Shown here piece after piece: positions 42,295 through 51,568 of a stretch of 64,000 nucleotides of DNA. Position 1 is the stretch's first letter. Every line of letters begins with the position of its first letter. A program made the translations under genes and the position numbers. The notes under the pieces are model-generated. The model was not told where the DNA came from, ran no database searches, and worked only from the letters and a program-made list of their open reading frames with translations. This DNA comes from JADCRZ01 sp031399065 (GTDB taxonomy: Bacteria > Bacteroidota > Bacteroidia > Chitinophagales > Chitinophagaceae): positions 4,444 through 68,443 of the forward strand of contig JANNOM010000077.1 of the NCBI GenBank assembly GCA_031399065.1. The letters are read 5' to 3'.

Positions 42295-43572
42295 ATGAGA
42301 AGAATTTTCCTTTTTTTATGCTGTGCATATAGTTGCCATGTTGTTCTCGCGCAAAAAGAATGTCCGCATACGGAATATGCCAGAAAGATGGTTGCAGCGC
42401 ATCCGGAAATATCGGATAAAATGAATGATGTAGAAGCGTTCACGCACGAACATACGGGAGATAATCAGACGATCCTATCGGGTGACGAAGTATCATTCAG
42501 TCTGCCGGCTGTAATTACCATTCCCGTTGTAGTTCACGTATTGTACAATACAGAAAGCCAGAACCTGAGTGAAAAGCAGGTAGTTTCACAGATTGAAGTC
42601 CTTACTAAAGACTTCAGAAACCAAAATACAGACAGGTCAAAGCTACCTGCATGGTTTACAGGGCTTGCTGCAGACTGCGGAATAGAATTCAAACTGGCCC
42701 GGACCGACCCCCGGGGCTTTGCTACCAATGGCATTTTACGGCGTAAGACCTCCATCCAGTTCTTCGGAACAGATGAAAGGGTAAAGTATACTTCGAAGGG
42801 AGGTGAGGATGCATGGGATGCCGGTAAATACCTTAATATCTGGGTCTGCAACCTGGCAGGGGGAGTAATAGGTTATTCAAGTGTAACAGGTGGTCCTGCT
42901 GAAACGGATGGCATTGTGATTCACTCGTCCGCCTTTGGTATCGGTGGCAATAATGGAGGCACTTTCAATAAGGGAAGAACGGCCACTCACGAAATAGGAC
43001 ACTGGCTGAATCTCCGGCACTTATGGGGGGATGCTTCCTGCGGCGATGATAAAGTGGACGATACTCCGTCGCAACGCAGTCCCAACAGGGGATGCCCCTC
43101 CGGGAAAGTAACAAGCTGCGGCACCACTCCTAATGGAGATCTGTACATGAACTATATGGATCTTACCAATGATGAATGCATGTATATGTTTACCGGTGGT
43201 CAGAGGGAAAGAATGAGAAGTCTTTTTTTACCGGGAGGCATACGTCATTCCCTCGTACGTTCCAATGGCCTGGCCGAATCATCACTGCCTGAACCGGGCG
43301 CCATACTGGTTGACGATGCAGGCAGTGGTAAAGAAATATCCGTATACCCCAACCCGGTATCGGCCACCCTTACAGTTAAAACAAATTTGCCGGAGATAAC
43401 AGCGGGCAGGGCTTTCACCATATATAATCAAACAGGCCAGCCCGTACAATATGGTAGTTTTAAAGGCAGGATAAACACGGTGGATGTAAGTAAGCTGGCA
43501 CCGGGCATCTATTATCTGAAACCGGCCGATGGAACCGCGGCAAATGTAACCAGGTTTATAAAGACACGTTGA
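42295..43572 (+). CDS. M43 (cytophagalysin-like) zinc metalloprotease with type IX sorting domain
   Basis: Secreted protease. 425 residues: signal peptide about 1-19 (ends VVLAQ), pro-part, then a metzincin domain with zinc site HEIGHWLNLRH (about 230-240) and Met-turn YMNYMDLTNDECMYMFTGGQ (about 283). The C terminus carries a type A sorting domain (VYPNPVSATLTVK ... FTIYNQTGQPV ... VDVSKLAPGIYYLK ... FIKTR, about 348-425), so it is exported through the type IX system. The Asn in HWLNLRH in place of the usual metzincin Gly is common in cytophagalysins. Confidence 0.93.
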   Translation: MRRIFLFLCCAYSCHVVLAQKECPHTEYARKMVAAHPEISDKMNDVEAFTHEHTGDNQTILSGDEVSFSLPAVITIPVVVHVLYNTESQNLSEKQVVSQIEVLTKDFRNQNTDRSKLPAWFTGLAADCGIEFKLARTDPRGFATNGILRRKTSIQFFGTDERVKYTSKGGEDAWDAGKYLNIWVCNLAGGVIGYSSVTGGPAETDGIVIHSSAFGIGGNNGGTFNKGRTATHEIGHWLNLRHLWGDASCGDDKVDDTPSQRSPNRGCPSGKVTSCGTTPNGDLYMNYMDLTNDECMYMFTGGQRERMRSLFLPGGIRHSLVRSNGLAESSLPEPGAILVDDAGSGKEISVYPNPVSATLTVKTNLPEITAGRAFTIYNQTGQPVQYGSFKGRINTVDVSKLAPGIYYLKPADGTAANVTRFIKTR

Positions 43573-43612
43573 TTTTAAAAGATAAATGTAATCACGATAA
43601 GGTAAGGCAATG

Positions 43613-43620
43613 TACATTTG
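43613..43620 (+). promoter_or_regulatory. -7 element of the bestrophin gene
   Basis: TACATTTG matches TAnnTTTG and lies 15 bases before the ATG at 43636, so the leader would be only about eight to ten bases long. Confidence 0.6.
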
Positions 43621-43635
43621 CTGTAAACCGGATGT

Positions 43636-44514
43636 ATGATCAGTTATAACACCAAAGAATGGTTTACATTTATTTTTCGTTTTCATAAATCGGATACGTT
43701 CAGGAAATTATTCTGGCTGATCGTAGGTATAAGTGTCTATTCGGGTGTGATTGGTTACCTGGAAGTAAAGGTTTTCAAGCTTTCTGACACGAGTCACCTG
43801 AAACAGTTGTCGCTGATGCATAACCTGCTGGGTTTTGCCATATCGATGTTGCTGGTTTTTAGAACCAATACTGCCTACGACCGCTGGTGGGAAGGCCGCA
43901 AGCAATGGGGTGCCCTTGTAAACAATAGCCGTAATCTTGCCATAAAACTGGCAGCGATCCTGGGAACTGAACGGCAGGAGGATCGTACATTTTTCCGTAA
44001 GATCATCCCTGCTTATGCTTCCGCTCTTAAAGAACACCTGGGTAATGAAACCACGCGGATAGAGTTATTCGACAATGATGCCGCGCTGATGGAAAAGATA
44101 GATCATAAAAAACATATCCCCAACCAGATCGCCGGAATGATGATGCAGCGGGTAATGGACCTGCACCGAAACGATGTAATCAGCGGCGAACAATTGATTT
44201 TTCTCAATAAAGAACTACAGGCTTTTACCGATATATGCGGAGCGTGCGAACGCATAAAGAATACACCTATTCCATTCTCTTATACCGTATTTATCAAGAA
44301 ATTTATTTTTGTATATGTTATGACCTTACCGTTCGGATACGTGTTTAACCTGGGTTACCTGGTGGTACCTGTAGTGGCTTTTGTGTTTTACGTACTGGCA
44401 AGTCTCGAACTGATTGCCGAAGAAATAGAAGATCCGTTCGGTGGTGATGCGAACGATGTGCCTACGCAAAAAATCGCCCATAATATTCAGCATCATATCC
44501 ACGAACTGCTTTAA
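43636..44514 (+). CDS. Bestrophin family anion channel-like protein
   Basis: A 292-residue membrane protein of the bestrophin/YneE family: FWLIVGISVYSGVIGYL (first membrane segment, about 22-38), a second at about 65-82, the signature NTAYDRWWEGRKQWGALVNNSRNLA (about 76-100, read in parts), PIPFSYTVFIKKFIFVYVMTLPFGY (about 215) and the acidic EEIEDPFGGDANDVP end near residue 265. Family members are pentameric ion channels. Single gene with its own promoter. Confidence 0.92.
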   Translation: MISYNTKEWFTFIFRFHKSDTFRKLFWLIVGISVYSGVIGYLEVKVFKLSDTSHLKQLSLMHNLLGFAISMLLVFRTNTAYDRWWEGRKQWGALVNNSRNLAIKLAAILGTERQEDRTFFRKIIPAYASALKEHLGNETTRIELFDNDAALMEKIDHKKHIPNQIAGMMMQRVMDLHRNDVISGEQLIFLNKELQAFTDICGACERIKNTPIPFSYTVFIKKFIFVYVMTLPFGYVFNLGYLVVPVVAFVFYVLASLELIAEEIEDPFGGDANDVPTQKIAHNIQHHIHELL

Positions 44515-44691
44515 TAATTTTATAACCCTGATAATATAATGGCATAATTATCGTTATAATGCATCAGCTCCTTCCCGGAGTAATGAATCCCAATATCTTT
44601 AAAAAACTTCCCCCTTTAATATCCTGGCGTTGATAAGTTAAACATTGTTTACTGTCTGAATTATTGTCCTTTTAATTCTAAAAATTAAAGT

Positions 44692-45534
44692 ATGAAGAGG
44701 CTTTTGTTTCTTTCAATCACGCTATTGCCCCTGTTTGCCATGTCGCAGCGTCTGCACCTGGATTTGTTTGGAGGTTTTTCTAATTACCAGGGCGACCTTC
44801 AGGACAGGCAGCTTACTCTTGGCCAGTCTGGGCTTGGCCTTGGTGCAGGACTAAGGTATAATCTCAGCCGGCACTTTTCAGTCAGGGGTGGTCTTATGTA
44901 TGGAACCATCGGTGCGGATGACAAAAAGAATAGCCCTTCGTTACAGGTACGTAACCTGAGTTTTAAATCAAGATTGCTGGAAGGTAATCTGATGCTGGAA
45001 TACAATCTTTTCGACATGGCCTACAACAAAATAACTCCTTATGTATTCGGAGGAATAGGACTGTACCATTTTAACCCTTATGCGTTCGATACATTAGGCA
45101 ATAAGGTATATCTTAAACCATTAAGCACCGAAGGACAGGGACTGGCCAAATATCCCGATAGAAAGCCATACAGTCTTACCCAATTCGCGCTTCCGTTTGG
45201 CGGGGGTATCAGGATGAGGATTTCCGAAAATGTAACGGTTGGTTATGAAATCGGGTTACGTAAGTTATTCACGGATTACCTGGACGACGTGAGTACTAAT
45301 TACGTAGATGGAACCATACTTGCCGGGGCTCGCGGAGCCAGGGCGGTGGAAATGGCTTATCGCGGCGGGGAAATTAAGAGCGGTAACCCGATTTACCCTG
45401 CGGACGGTACCAAACGCGGCGGCTCTCAATACAAGGACTGGTACTATTTCCAGGGGATTACCATCAGTTTTGGCCTTCATAATAATTATGGAAAAAGACA
45501 TAAAGACAGGATGGGCTGCCCAAGCGTTGATTGA
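44692..45534 (+). CDS. Outer membrane barrel protein, DUF6089/PorG-like
   Basis: A 280-residue exported protein: signal peptide about 1-19 (LPLFAMSQ), then HLDLFGGFSNYQGDLQDRQ, GAGLRYNLSRHFSVRGGLMYGTI, YNLFDMAYNKITPYVFGGIGLYHFNPYA, and GYEIGLRKLFTDYLDDVSTNYVD (read in parts). The NYQGDLQ start and DYLDDVST block fit the DUF6089 family, which includes PorG, a type IX secretion component; whether this gene is the true PorG cannot be settled here. The 177-base gap before it has no visible gene. Confidence 0.8.
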   Translation: MKRLLFLSITLLPLFAMSQRLHLDLFGGFSNYQGDLQDRQLTLGQSGLGLGAGLRYNLSRHFSVRGGLMYGTIGADDKKNSPSLQVRNLSFKSRLLEGNLMLEYNLFDMAYNKITPYVFGGIGLYHFNPYAFDTLGNKVYLKPLSTEGQGLAKYPDRKPYSLTQFALPFGGGIRMRISENVTVGYEIGLRKLFTDYLDDVSTNYVDGTILAGARGARAVEMAYRGGEIKSGNPIYPADGTKRGGSQYKDWYYFQGITISFGLHNNYGKRHKDRMGCPSVD

Positions 45535-45577
45535 TAAAAAAATGGGTTTGTTTTAATTCCCTGGTTATATTTACAAC

Positions 45578-46003
45578 ATGAAAAAAATTGCCATTACTTT
45601 CTTATTTGCCCTGATTGTATTTGCGGTAAATGCGCAGGACAAGGCTACCCGGTCGGTTGCTGCTGCCGTAGAATCTTTTAAAAAAGCCATGATAGACGCC
45701 GACAGTGTTATGCTTAATAAGCTAACTGATAGAGACCTGCTGTATGGTCATTCAGGCGGCAAAGTGGAAGACAGGACTAGTTTCATCGCCAATTTATTGA
45801 ACGGAAATTCCGATTTTGTAACCATCGATCTCAGTAACCAAACCATTCTGGTTAAAAACAAAACCGCCATAGTGCACCATATTTTATCCGCGACCAATAA
45901 TGACGGCGGCAAACCGGGAACCGTGAAACTGGCCATTTTGACTGCGTGGATAAAAGAAGGAAAGGATTGGAAACTGGTAGCAAGACAGGCCGTTAAAGTG
46001 TAA
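45578..46003 (+). CDS. Exported DUF4440 / NTF2-like protein
   Basis: A 141-residue protein with a signal peptide (about 1-19, ALIVFAVNAQ) and an NTF2-like DUF4440 domain: VESFKKAMIDADSVMLNKLTDRDLLYGHSGGKVEDRTSFI and AILTAWIKEGKDWKLVARQAVKV at the end (read in parts). Many are annotated as ketosteroid-isomerase-like, without known activity. Its last 11 bases overlap the end of the convergent nnr gene. Confidence 0.85.
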   Translation: MKKIAITFLFALIVFAVNAQDKATRSVAAAVESFKKAMIDADSVMLNKLTDRDLLYGHSGGKVEDRTSFIANLLNGNSDFVTIDLSNQTILVKNKTAIVHHILSATNNDGGKPGTVKLAILTAWIKEGKDWKLVARQAVKV

Positions 46004-47492
46004 GAAACGCATCACCCAGGTATTGAATAATATCCGAGGCTATTAATGCTTCCTGGCTCACTTTAACCGCTGCTATGTCTCCTGCAAGCCCATGCATGAA
46101 TACCCCCATAACAGCTGCATCCATAGGTGAGTATCCCTGAGCAAGTAAACCCGTGAGTATACCGGTAAGTACATCACCGCTACCGGCGGTCGCCATCCCG
46201 GGGTTCCCTGTAGTGTTAAAAAATGACCTTCCGCCAGGTGTCGCTATAAACGTATTGTATCCCTTCAATACGATGATCACATTCAGTTCCATCGCCTTCT
46301 TTTGTGCCAGGTATATGCGTTCGAAATCGTTGGCAGTCTTTCCGAAAAGCCTTTCGAATTCTTTAGGATGTGGAGTAAGAATGGAATTAGGAGGAATTTT
46401 TTTCAAAAGAATCTCTCCTTCTTCTGCCAGTGTATTTAATGCGTCGGCGTCTATCACAAGGGCGCGGCAATTTTGAAAAATAGTTAAAAGAATAGCTGCA
46501 TTCGCATCCTGCTTGCCCATTCCCGGGCCAATGCCTATTGCGTTATATCCACCGTCATAAATGCTTTTATCTGATAGGGAGGTAGCCGTCATTGCCTCCG
46601 GAATGCTTATTTGAATAACACTGCTGCCATTGGCTGGTATATAACAGGTGAGTTTACCAGCTCCGCTTCTCATACAAGCCCTGGCAGCCAGCACGGCTGC
46701 CCCCATCATATACTCACTGCCCGCAACGAGTGCCGCGTGACCATAAGTTCCTTTATGGGTAAAATTACTCCGGCGCTTGTATATTTTTTTTATGGATGCA
46801 CTGTTTATCATTTCAAAAAAAGGATGTACAGTATCAGGGTAGGAGGGGGACAGACCAATAGTAAGAATATGTACAGTCCCGCAATACGCCTCATTTTCTC
46901 CCACAAAAAAAGCAGGTTTATACGTTTCGAAGCTGAGCGTATGCCTGGCTTGTATGCGGGTATTGTCAAAAGAACTGCTGTCTGCGAACATACCACTGGG
47001 TATGTCGATCGCAATTATCTCGTTCCCTGATTTATTAATATGCTCCACCAATAAACCAGCTATGCGTTCCAGGGGTCTGTTAAGGCCAGACCCGAATAAG
47101 GCATCTATCACAATGTCGCCTGATTTAATAACAGGAAGATTTTCTTTTTCTGTTATGAAAGAAACAGTCACCTGCGAACCGTTTAAAAGAGTAAGATTGG
47201 TCTCAAAATCTGCTGTACCAGTATGCCCGGGTTCCAGTATATTGGCTGTTACCGTGCATCCGTATCCGCAAAGCATTCTTGCCAGCGCAAGCCCATCCCC
47301 TCCGTTGTTTCCTTTACCGCAAAATAGGGAGAACGAATGTTCTCCATAGCCATTCTCCAATAACCAGGTGTAACAGGCATGAGAAGCCCGTTCCATAAGT
47401 GCATGAGAACTGATACCTTTATCTTCCATAGTAAAAAGATCCCAATTTCTTATCTGTTCTGTGGAGAGTAATATTGCGTGCCTGCTGTTCAT
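45993..47492 (-). CDS. nnr: Bifunctional NAD(P)H-hydrate epimerase / ADP-dependent dehydratase
   Basis: Repairs hydrated NAD(P)H. About 499 residues from the ATG at 47492 (MNSRHAILL); another in-frame ATG lies at 47510. N-terminal epimerase about 1-210 (LSTEQIRNWDLFTMEDKGISSHALMERAS, FCGKGNNGGDGLALARML, DIVIDALFGSGLNRPLE; read in parts) and C-terminal dehydratase about 225-499 (HKGTYGHAALVAGSEYMMGAAVLAARACMRSGAGKLT, GIGPGMGK, LTPHPKEFERL, NTTGNPGMATAGSGDVLTGI). Usual fusion in Bacteroidota. Confidence 0.94.
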   Translation of the reverse strand: MNSRHAILLSTEQIRNWDLFTMEDKGISSHALMERASHACYTWLLENGYGEHSFSLFCGKGNNGGDGLALARMLCGYGCTVTANILEPGHTGTADFETNLTLLNGSQVTVSFITEKENLPVIKSGDIVIDALFGSGLNRPLERIAGLLVEHINKSGNEIIAIDIPSGMFADSSSFDNTRIQARHTLSFETYKPAFFVGENEAYCGTVHILTIGLSPSYPDTVHPFFEMINSASIKKIYKRRSNFTHKGTYGHAALVAGSEYMMGAAVLAARACMRSGAGKLTCYIPANGSSVIQISIPEAMTATSLSDKSIYDGGYNAIGIGPGMGKQDANAAILLTIFQNCRALVIDADALNTLAEEGEILLKKIPPNSILTPHPKEFERLFGKTANDFERIYLAQKKAMELNVIIVLKGYNTFIATPGGRSFFNTTGNPGMATAGSGDVLTGILTGLLAQGYSPMDAAVMGVFMHGLAGDIAAVKVSQEALIASDIIQYLGDAFLTL

Positions 47493-47556
47493 ACCTATAA
47501 ATTTATACATTTAATAGCATTGCAGGCCGGTCGTATTTTGCTATGGTGAAAAATGT

Positions 47557-48723
47557 TCAGGATTCCACCGGCTCCCTGTGCTGGAGGTACTCACCGAAAA
47601 GATCACAGATATTTTTAGAAGAGTAAATTCTCCGGTTAAACTTATTACCCAGAACAATAATGGTGGCGTTCTCATCTATCAGCCGGATGAAAACGGCATT
47701 GTTACCATGCCACCAGCCATTATGATACAACAGCTTTTTGCCGTTATCGAGTAATGTCATTCTCCATCCCAAACCATAATTTCTTTTACCTTCTTTCTCA
47801 AAGCTGTAAGGAGCAAACGCGGAATCAAGGGTTTGTTGAGAAAATAATTTTCCTGCATAAAGCGCCTGATCCCATTTAAGCATGTCCCTCACCGTACTGT
47901 AGATATTTTTGTCACCATATACCAGGTCCAGGAACTCCACCGGAAATTTTTTGTTATTCCATTGATAAGAGGGCATCGCCCTTGCTTCATCGGCTGGCGT
48001 ATATACATAGGTGTCGTTCATACCCAACGGCACAAAAAAAGAACTTTTCATGAATTCATTATAACTGGTGCCGGTTACTTTTTCAATAATAAGGGCAAGC
48101 AATGCGTAATTGGTATTGCAATAGGCAAAACGGGTTCCGGGTCTGAAATCAAGCGCAGGATGAAGCTGGTAAAATGACTGAAGAATATCGCTGTTCGTTA
48201 CCAGTTTCTTTTTATCCCATTTAAACGCTTCCAGGTAATGAGTGTAATTGGGAAGGCCGCTCCGGTGATTTAAAAGCATTTTTAAAGTAATACCCTCATG
48301 AGGGAATGCCGGAAAATACTTGCCTAATGTATCATTCAATTGAATCTTTCCCTCTTCCATCAATTTAAGAATACCCATGGCGGTAAAGGTCTTCGACACA
48401 GAGGCGAGATGAAATGCGCTGGAGGCAGTAAACGTATCCTTTTGGGCTACGGGGTCCGTAAAGCCGCAGTATTTTTCATACAATACCGAACCATTTTTAG
48501 CCACCAGTATGCTTCCGTTAAATCCTTTGGTAATCAGTAATGAGTCAAAAAAATGATTCGTGTTGGTGTGATAATAATTATATTCTTTTTCCGAAAGCTT
48601 GCTGGATACAACGTTGTGAAATTCAGCTGCCCGGGTAGTGCCGATGACCGACTGTTTATTGTCGGGACCGTTACATGCCATAAAGCATAAAACCGCGATA
48701 GCGGATAAATAAATGTTTTTCAT
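47557..48723 (-). CDS. Serine hydrolase of the class C beta-lactamase fold, lipoprotein
   Basis: A 388-residue protein with lipobox FMAC (Cys about residue 17). Active-site motifs of the family: S-x-x-K in LASVSKTFTAMGIL (about 107), Y-x-N in FAYCNTNYALLALI (about 198) and H-x-G in LYHNGWWHGN (about 340). Family members are DD-peptidases, esterases or true beta-lactamases, and the sequence does not decide; a hydrolase acting on peptides or esters at the cell envelope is most likely. Diverges from serA. Confidence 0.9.
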   Translation of the reverse strand: MKNIYLSAIAVLCFMACNGPDNKQSVIGTTRAAEFHNVVSSKLSEKEYNYYHTNTNHFFDSLLITKGFNGSILVAKNGSVLYEKYCGFTDPVAQKDTFTASSAFHLASVSKTFTAMGILKLMEEGKIQLNDTLGKYFPAFPHEGITLKMLLNHRSGLPNYTHYLEAFKWDKKKLVTNSDILQSFYQLHPALDFRPGTRFAYCNTNYALLALIIEKVTGTSYNEFMKSSFFVPLGMNDTYVYTPADEARAMPSYQWNNKKFPVEFLDLVYGDKNIYSTVRDMLKWDQALYAGKLFSQQTLDSAFAPYSFEKEGKRNYGLGWRMTLLDNGKKLLYHNGWWHGNNAVFIRLIDENATIIVLGNKFNRRIYSSKNICDLFGEYLQHREPVES

Positions 48724-48839
48724 TGGGATACTCCCGTTATATTGGTTAGTAAACCACGAAAATAAGAAAGATTTGGGAGGGAAGAAAACATAGTGTTAAC
48801 ATGTGTCAATAAATATATACATAATTTAAATTTATAACT

Positions 48840-48847
48840 CATCTTTG
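48840..48847 (+). promoter_or_regulatory. Possible -7 element of serA
   Basis: CATCTTTG is one base off TAnnTTTG, 19 bases before the serA ATG, in the divergent gap with the serine hydrolase gene. Confidence 0.35.
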
Positions 48848-48866
48848 CAGCCCGAAGTAAATAAAT

Positions 48867-50102
48867 ATGGAAAAGATCAATACAAGCTATCCAAAAGAAA
48901 AGATCAATATACTCTTTCTCGAAAACATCAGCGATGCTGCGGTAAAACATTTTAAAGAAGCAGGATATGCCAACGTAAAAAAAATAGGAGGCGCTCTTAC
49001 GGAAGAAGATCTTATTCGTGAAATAAAAAATGTACACCTGCTCGGCATTCGTTCTAAAACGCAAATCACGGGCAAGGTATTGGAAGCCGCCGGGAAATTA
49101 CAGGCCATCGGATGTTTTTGTATCGGAGTCAACCAGGTAGACCTTAAAACAGCTACTCAAAACGGGGTGGTGGTTTTAAATGCACCTTATTCCAATACAA
49201 GGTCGGTAGCTGAATTGGTGATAGGTTTATCGATCATGCTCATCAGAAGAATCCCTGATAAAAATAAAGCAGCCCATGAAGGAGTATGGATGAAGGAAGC
49301 GAAAGGCAGTTATGAGTTGCGCGGTAAAACATTAGGGATTATTGGCTATGGAAATATAGGATCACAGGTAAGCGTTCTGGCTGAAGCAATGGGAATGAAG
49401 GTGATTTTTTATGATGTGGTAACGAAGCTACCGCTAGGAAACGCGGTATCTATGCATTCTATGAAAGATCTGCTGGAGAATTCCGATATCGTAACGCTTC
49501 ATGTTCCGGAAACGGCACAAACCAAAAATATCATTAACAAGTCTACGCTCAAATATTTTAAAAAAGGAGCTATCCTGATCAACTACGCAAGAGGCGAAGT
49601 AGTTGACCATGATGCGCTGAGCAAATCGTTATCGGAGGGGCAATTATCCGGTGCAGCCATCGATGTGTACCCCTGGGAACCTGAAAAGAACGGCGATCAA
49701 TTTCAATCTCCCTTACAGAACCTGCCGAACGTTATTCTAACACCACATATCGGGGGTTCCACAGAAGAAGCGCAGTTAAATATAGGAGAGGACGTAAGCA
49801 ATAAACTTTTTCATTTCCTGGAACAGGGAATTACTACAGGCTCTCATACCGTACCGGAACTCAGTCTGCCCCCGCAAGAGGGTACACACCGCATACTGCA
49901 TATCCATAAAAACGTTCCCGGGGTACTGTCAGCCATTAACTCGGAGCTGTCTAAATACCATATTAACATTCTTGCCCAGTACCTTAAAACAAATGATGAA
50001 ATAGGTTATGTGGTTCTTGACGTGGATAAGAAACTATCAAACCAGGCTCTTCAACTGTTAAAGGCTGTGAAAGATACTATAAAGGTCAGGATGGTTTATT
50101 AA
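48867..50102 (+). CDS. serA: D-3-phosphoglycerate dehydrogenase
   Basis: First step of serine synthesis from 3-phosphoglycerate. 411 residues, E. coli-like form: KINILFLENISDAAVKHFKEAGY at the start, GIRSKTQITGKVLEAA, the catalytic NAPYSNTRSVAELVIG near residue 105, the NAD motif GIIGYGNIGSQVSVLAEAMGM near residue 152, INYARGEVVDHDAL near residue 233 and TPHIGGSTEEAQLNIG near residue 292 (read in parts), then a C-terminal ACT domain (about 340-411, NVPGVLSAINSELSKYHINIL), which would bind serine for feedback control. Confidence 0.96.
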   Translation: MEKINTSYPKEKINILFLENISDAAVKHFKEAGYANVKKIGGALTEEDLIREIKNVHLLGIRSKTQITGKVLEAAGKLQAIGCFCIGVNQVDLKTATQNGVVVLNAPYSNTRSVAELVIGLSIMLIRRIPDKNKAAHEGVWMKEAKGSYELRGKTLGIIGYGNIGSQVSVLAEAMGMKVIFYDVVTKLPLGNAVSMHSMKDLLENSDIVTLHVPETAQTKNIINKSTLKYFKKGAILINYARGEVVDHDALSKSLSEGQLSGAAIDVYPWEPEKNGDQFQSPLQNLPNVILTPHIGGSTEEAQLNIGEDVSNKLFHFLEQGITTGSHTVPELSLPPQEGTHRILHIHKNVPGVLSAINSELSKYHINILAQYLKTNDEIGYVVLDVDKKLSNQALQLLKAVKDTIKVRMVY

Positions 50103-50154
50103 CAATCCCAAATAAAACGGTATTCATTATCGATGCCTAATGATATAAGTAACT

Positions 50155-50961
50155 TTAATCACTGAATATCTCCAAAGGATTATAATCGAAAGTAATCCGG
50201 TTATCACCCGCAGTATAGATTATTGATTGTAAAGACTCCAATAATCGCTTACTGTATTCATACTCTATCGTTTTAAATTCTTTGAAGGGTACTCTTTTTC
50301 CATTACCTGGTGCTACCAGTTCTTTACCGGTAGCATAAGGAATCGTAATGGAATCTGCCTGGAAATATACCTGCCTGCTCTGGTCAATGGCTTCCAATAT
50401 AAGCCCTGGCAATCCATATAATTTCCAGGGGCCGTATTTCAGTGGTATATCGGGGGTATACCATGCGATATAGTCTCTGCCACGGAAATGAGTTAAAGCT
50501 TTTTTACAACGGAAAATACCGATATTCTTTTCACCGTTCACCAGTATCCAGTGAATCTTAGGCACAGGCTCCTCAGAAAGGTATGCATGCCCAAGTACCA
50601 GTTGGCGAAGTTCCAGTATGCCGGCGTTAAAATCAGAATAGATCATATTTCCATCCGCATCGGCCTGTTTTAAACTGATATGCTTGCTTCCTTTCAGAAT
50701 ACTGGCTTCTGGTGACGTTGCGGAGGGTAAATCCTTTAAACGATTATAAACATACAGGGAGATATTTTCTTTAAAATATAAAAAGGAAGAGGTACCAATA
50801 TTCTTTTTACCAGCCATGCTGGCATTCAGATTCATTACCTGGCGATATCTTACCATTCCTTCCTGCGCGTTTAGGCGATTTTCTAAAAAAAGGAATAAAC
50901 TTAATACAAGTAGAAACTGAGAAAACGATAACTGGTGAAGTTTATAAATTATATGAAACAT
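50155..50961 (-). CDS. GLPGLI family exported protein
   Basis: A 268-residue protein with an N-terminal hydrophobic signal (about 13-31, ending LNAQ) and the family-naming GLPGLI motif in WKLYGLPGLILEAID (about 182). Other family marks are IYSDFNAGIL near residue 105 and IAWYTPDIPLKYGPWK near residue 165. The family is restricted to Bacteroidota and has no known function. A small exported protein gene lies upstream on the same strand. Confidence 0.92.
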   Translation of the reverse strand: MFHIIYKLHQLSFSQFLLVLSLFLFLENRLNAQEGMVRYRQVMNLNASMAGKKNIGTSSFLYFKENISLYVYNRLKDLPSATSPEASILKGSKHISLKQADADGNMIYSDFNAGILELRQLVLGHAYLSEEPVPKIHWILVNGEKNIGIFRCKKALTHFRGRDYIAWYTPDIPLKYGPWKLYGLPGLILEAIDQSRQVYFQADSITIPYATGKELVAPGNGKRVPFKEFKTIEYEYSKRLLESLQSIIYTAGDNRITFDYNPLEIFSD

Positions 50962-51005
50962 AAATAATAAGATCTACAGCCTTTTATGATTAAAAAATAA
51001 CGATG

Positions 51006-51287
51006 CTATTCATCTGTAGGTGATGACTCGTCAAAAGAAAACAAGGATAATAAACCCGGGGCCATACCCTGGTATATTTGAACAGCTTTTACTGCCGCTG
51101 CGGCTACCAATTCACAGGAACGGCCTGTTATCACGAAAGTCGAGCCCCCGATAATTACCGTCATTTTACATAAACTCTCAGGTGATATCTGGTAAATAGT
51201 AAGCGGATATACGCGGTCATGTCGCGGACCTGCATATGCGAATGAGACTATAAAAATGCAGATAAAGGAAAAAAGCAACTTTTGCAT
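51006..51287 (-). CDS. Small exported hypothetical protein
   Basis: 93 residues from the ATG at 51287 (MQKLLFSFI), with a good signal peptide cut at SFAYA-G (about 18); the frame is open to 51344 but the extra residues spoil the signal. The mature part has two Cys (SLCKMTVII, GRSCELV), able to form one disulfide. No family is recognised. The GLPGLI gene starts 44 bases downstream on the same strand, so the two may form a unit. Confidence 0.5.
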   Translation of the reverse strand: MQKLLFSFICIFIVSFAYAGPRHDRVYPLTIYQISPESLCKMTVIIGGSTFVITGRSCELVAAAAVKAVQIYQGMAPGLLSLFSFDESSPTDE

Positions 51288-51505
51288 AATTTCAAATTTT
51301 AATGGTTTAAAAATTGTTGTTGTGAAATACCGGCTGTAGATCATAAGGCAAAGTAAAAACAGGAACTATCTGTAACAACAGGTATTATAACCCTGAAAAG
51401 CACGTTTAAAGATCAGTATGTCTGCGTGAGCACCTCAAATATTCAGCAATAATCACTTTAATTTTAATTACATAATTGATATTATGTTAAATAGATACCG
51501 CTAAA

Positions 51506-51549
51506 TAAAATGCGGAACATCATGTATAATCATGATATTCCGCATTTTA
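51506..51549 (-). terminator. Terminator of the gyrA-TPR unit
   Basis: Stem 51506-51524 with 51531-51549 (19 bp with one C-A mismatch), six-base loop, flanked by AAAA/TTTT. It starts 19 bases after the stop of the TPR gene. The rest of 51288-51568 shows no gene. Confidence 0.65.
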
Positions 51550-51568
51550 AAAAATTGCCCTGCCCCTC

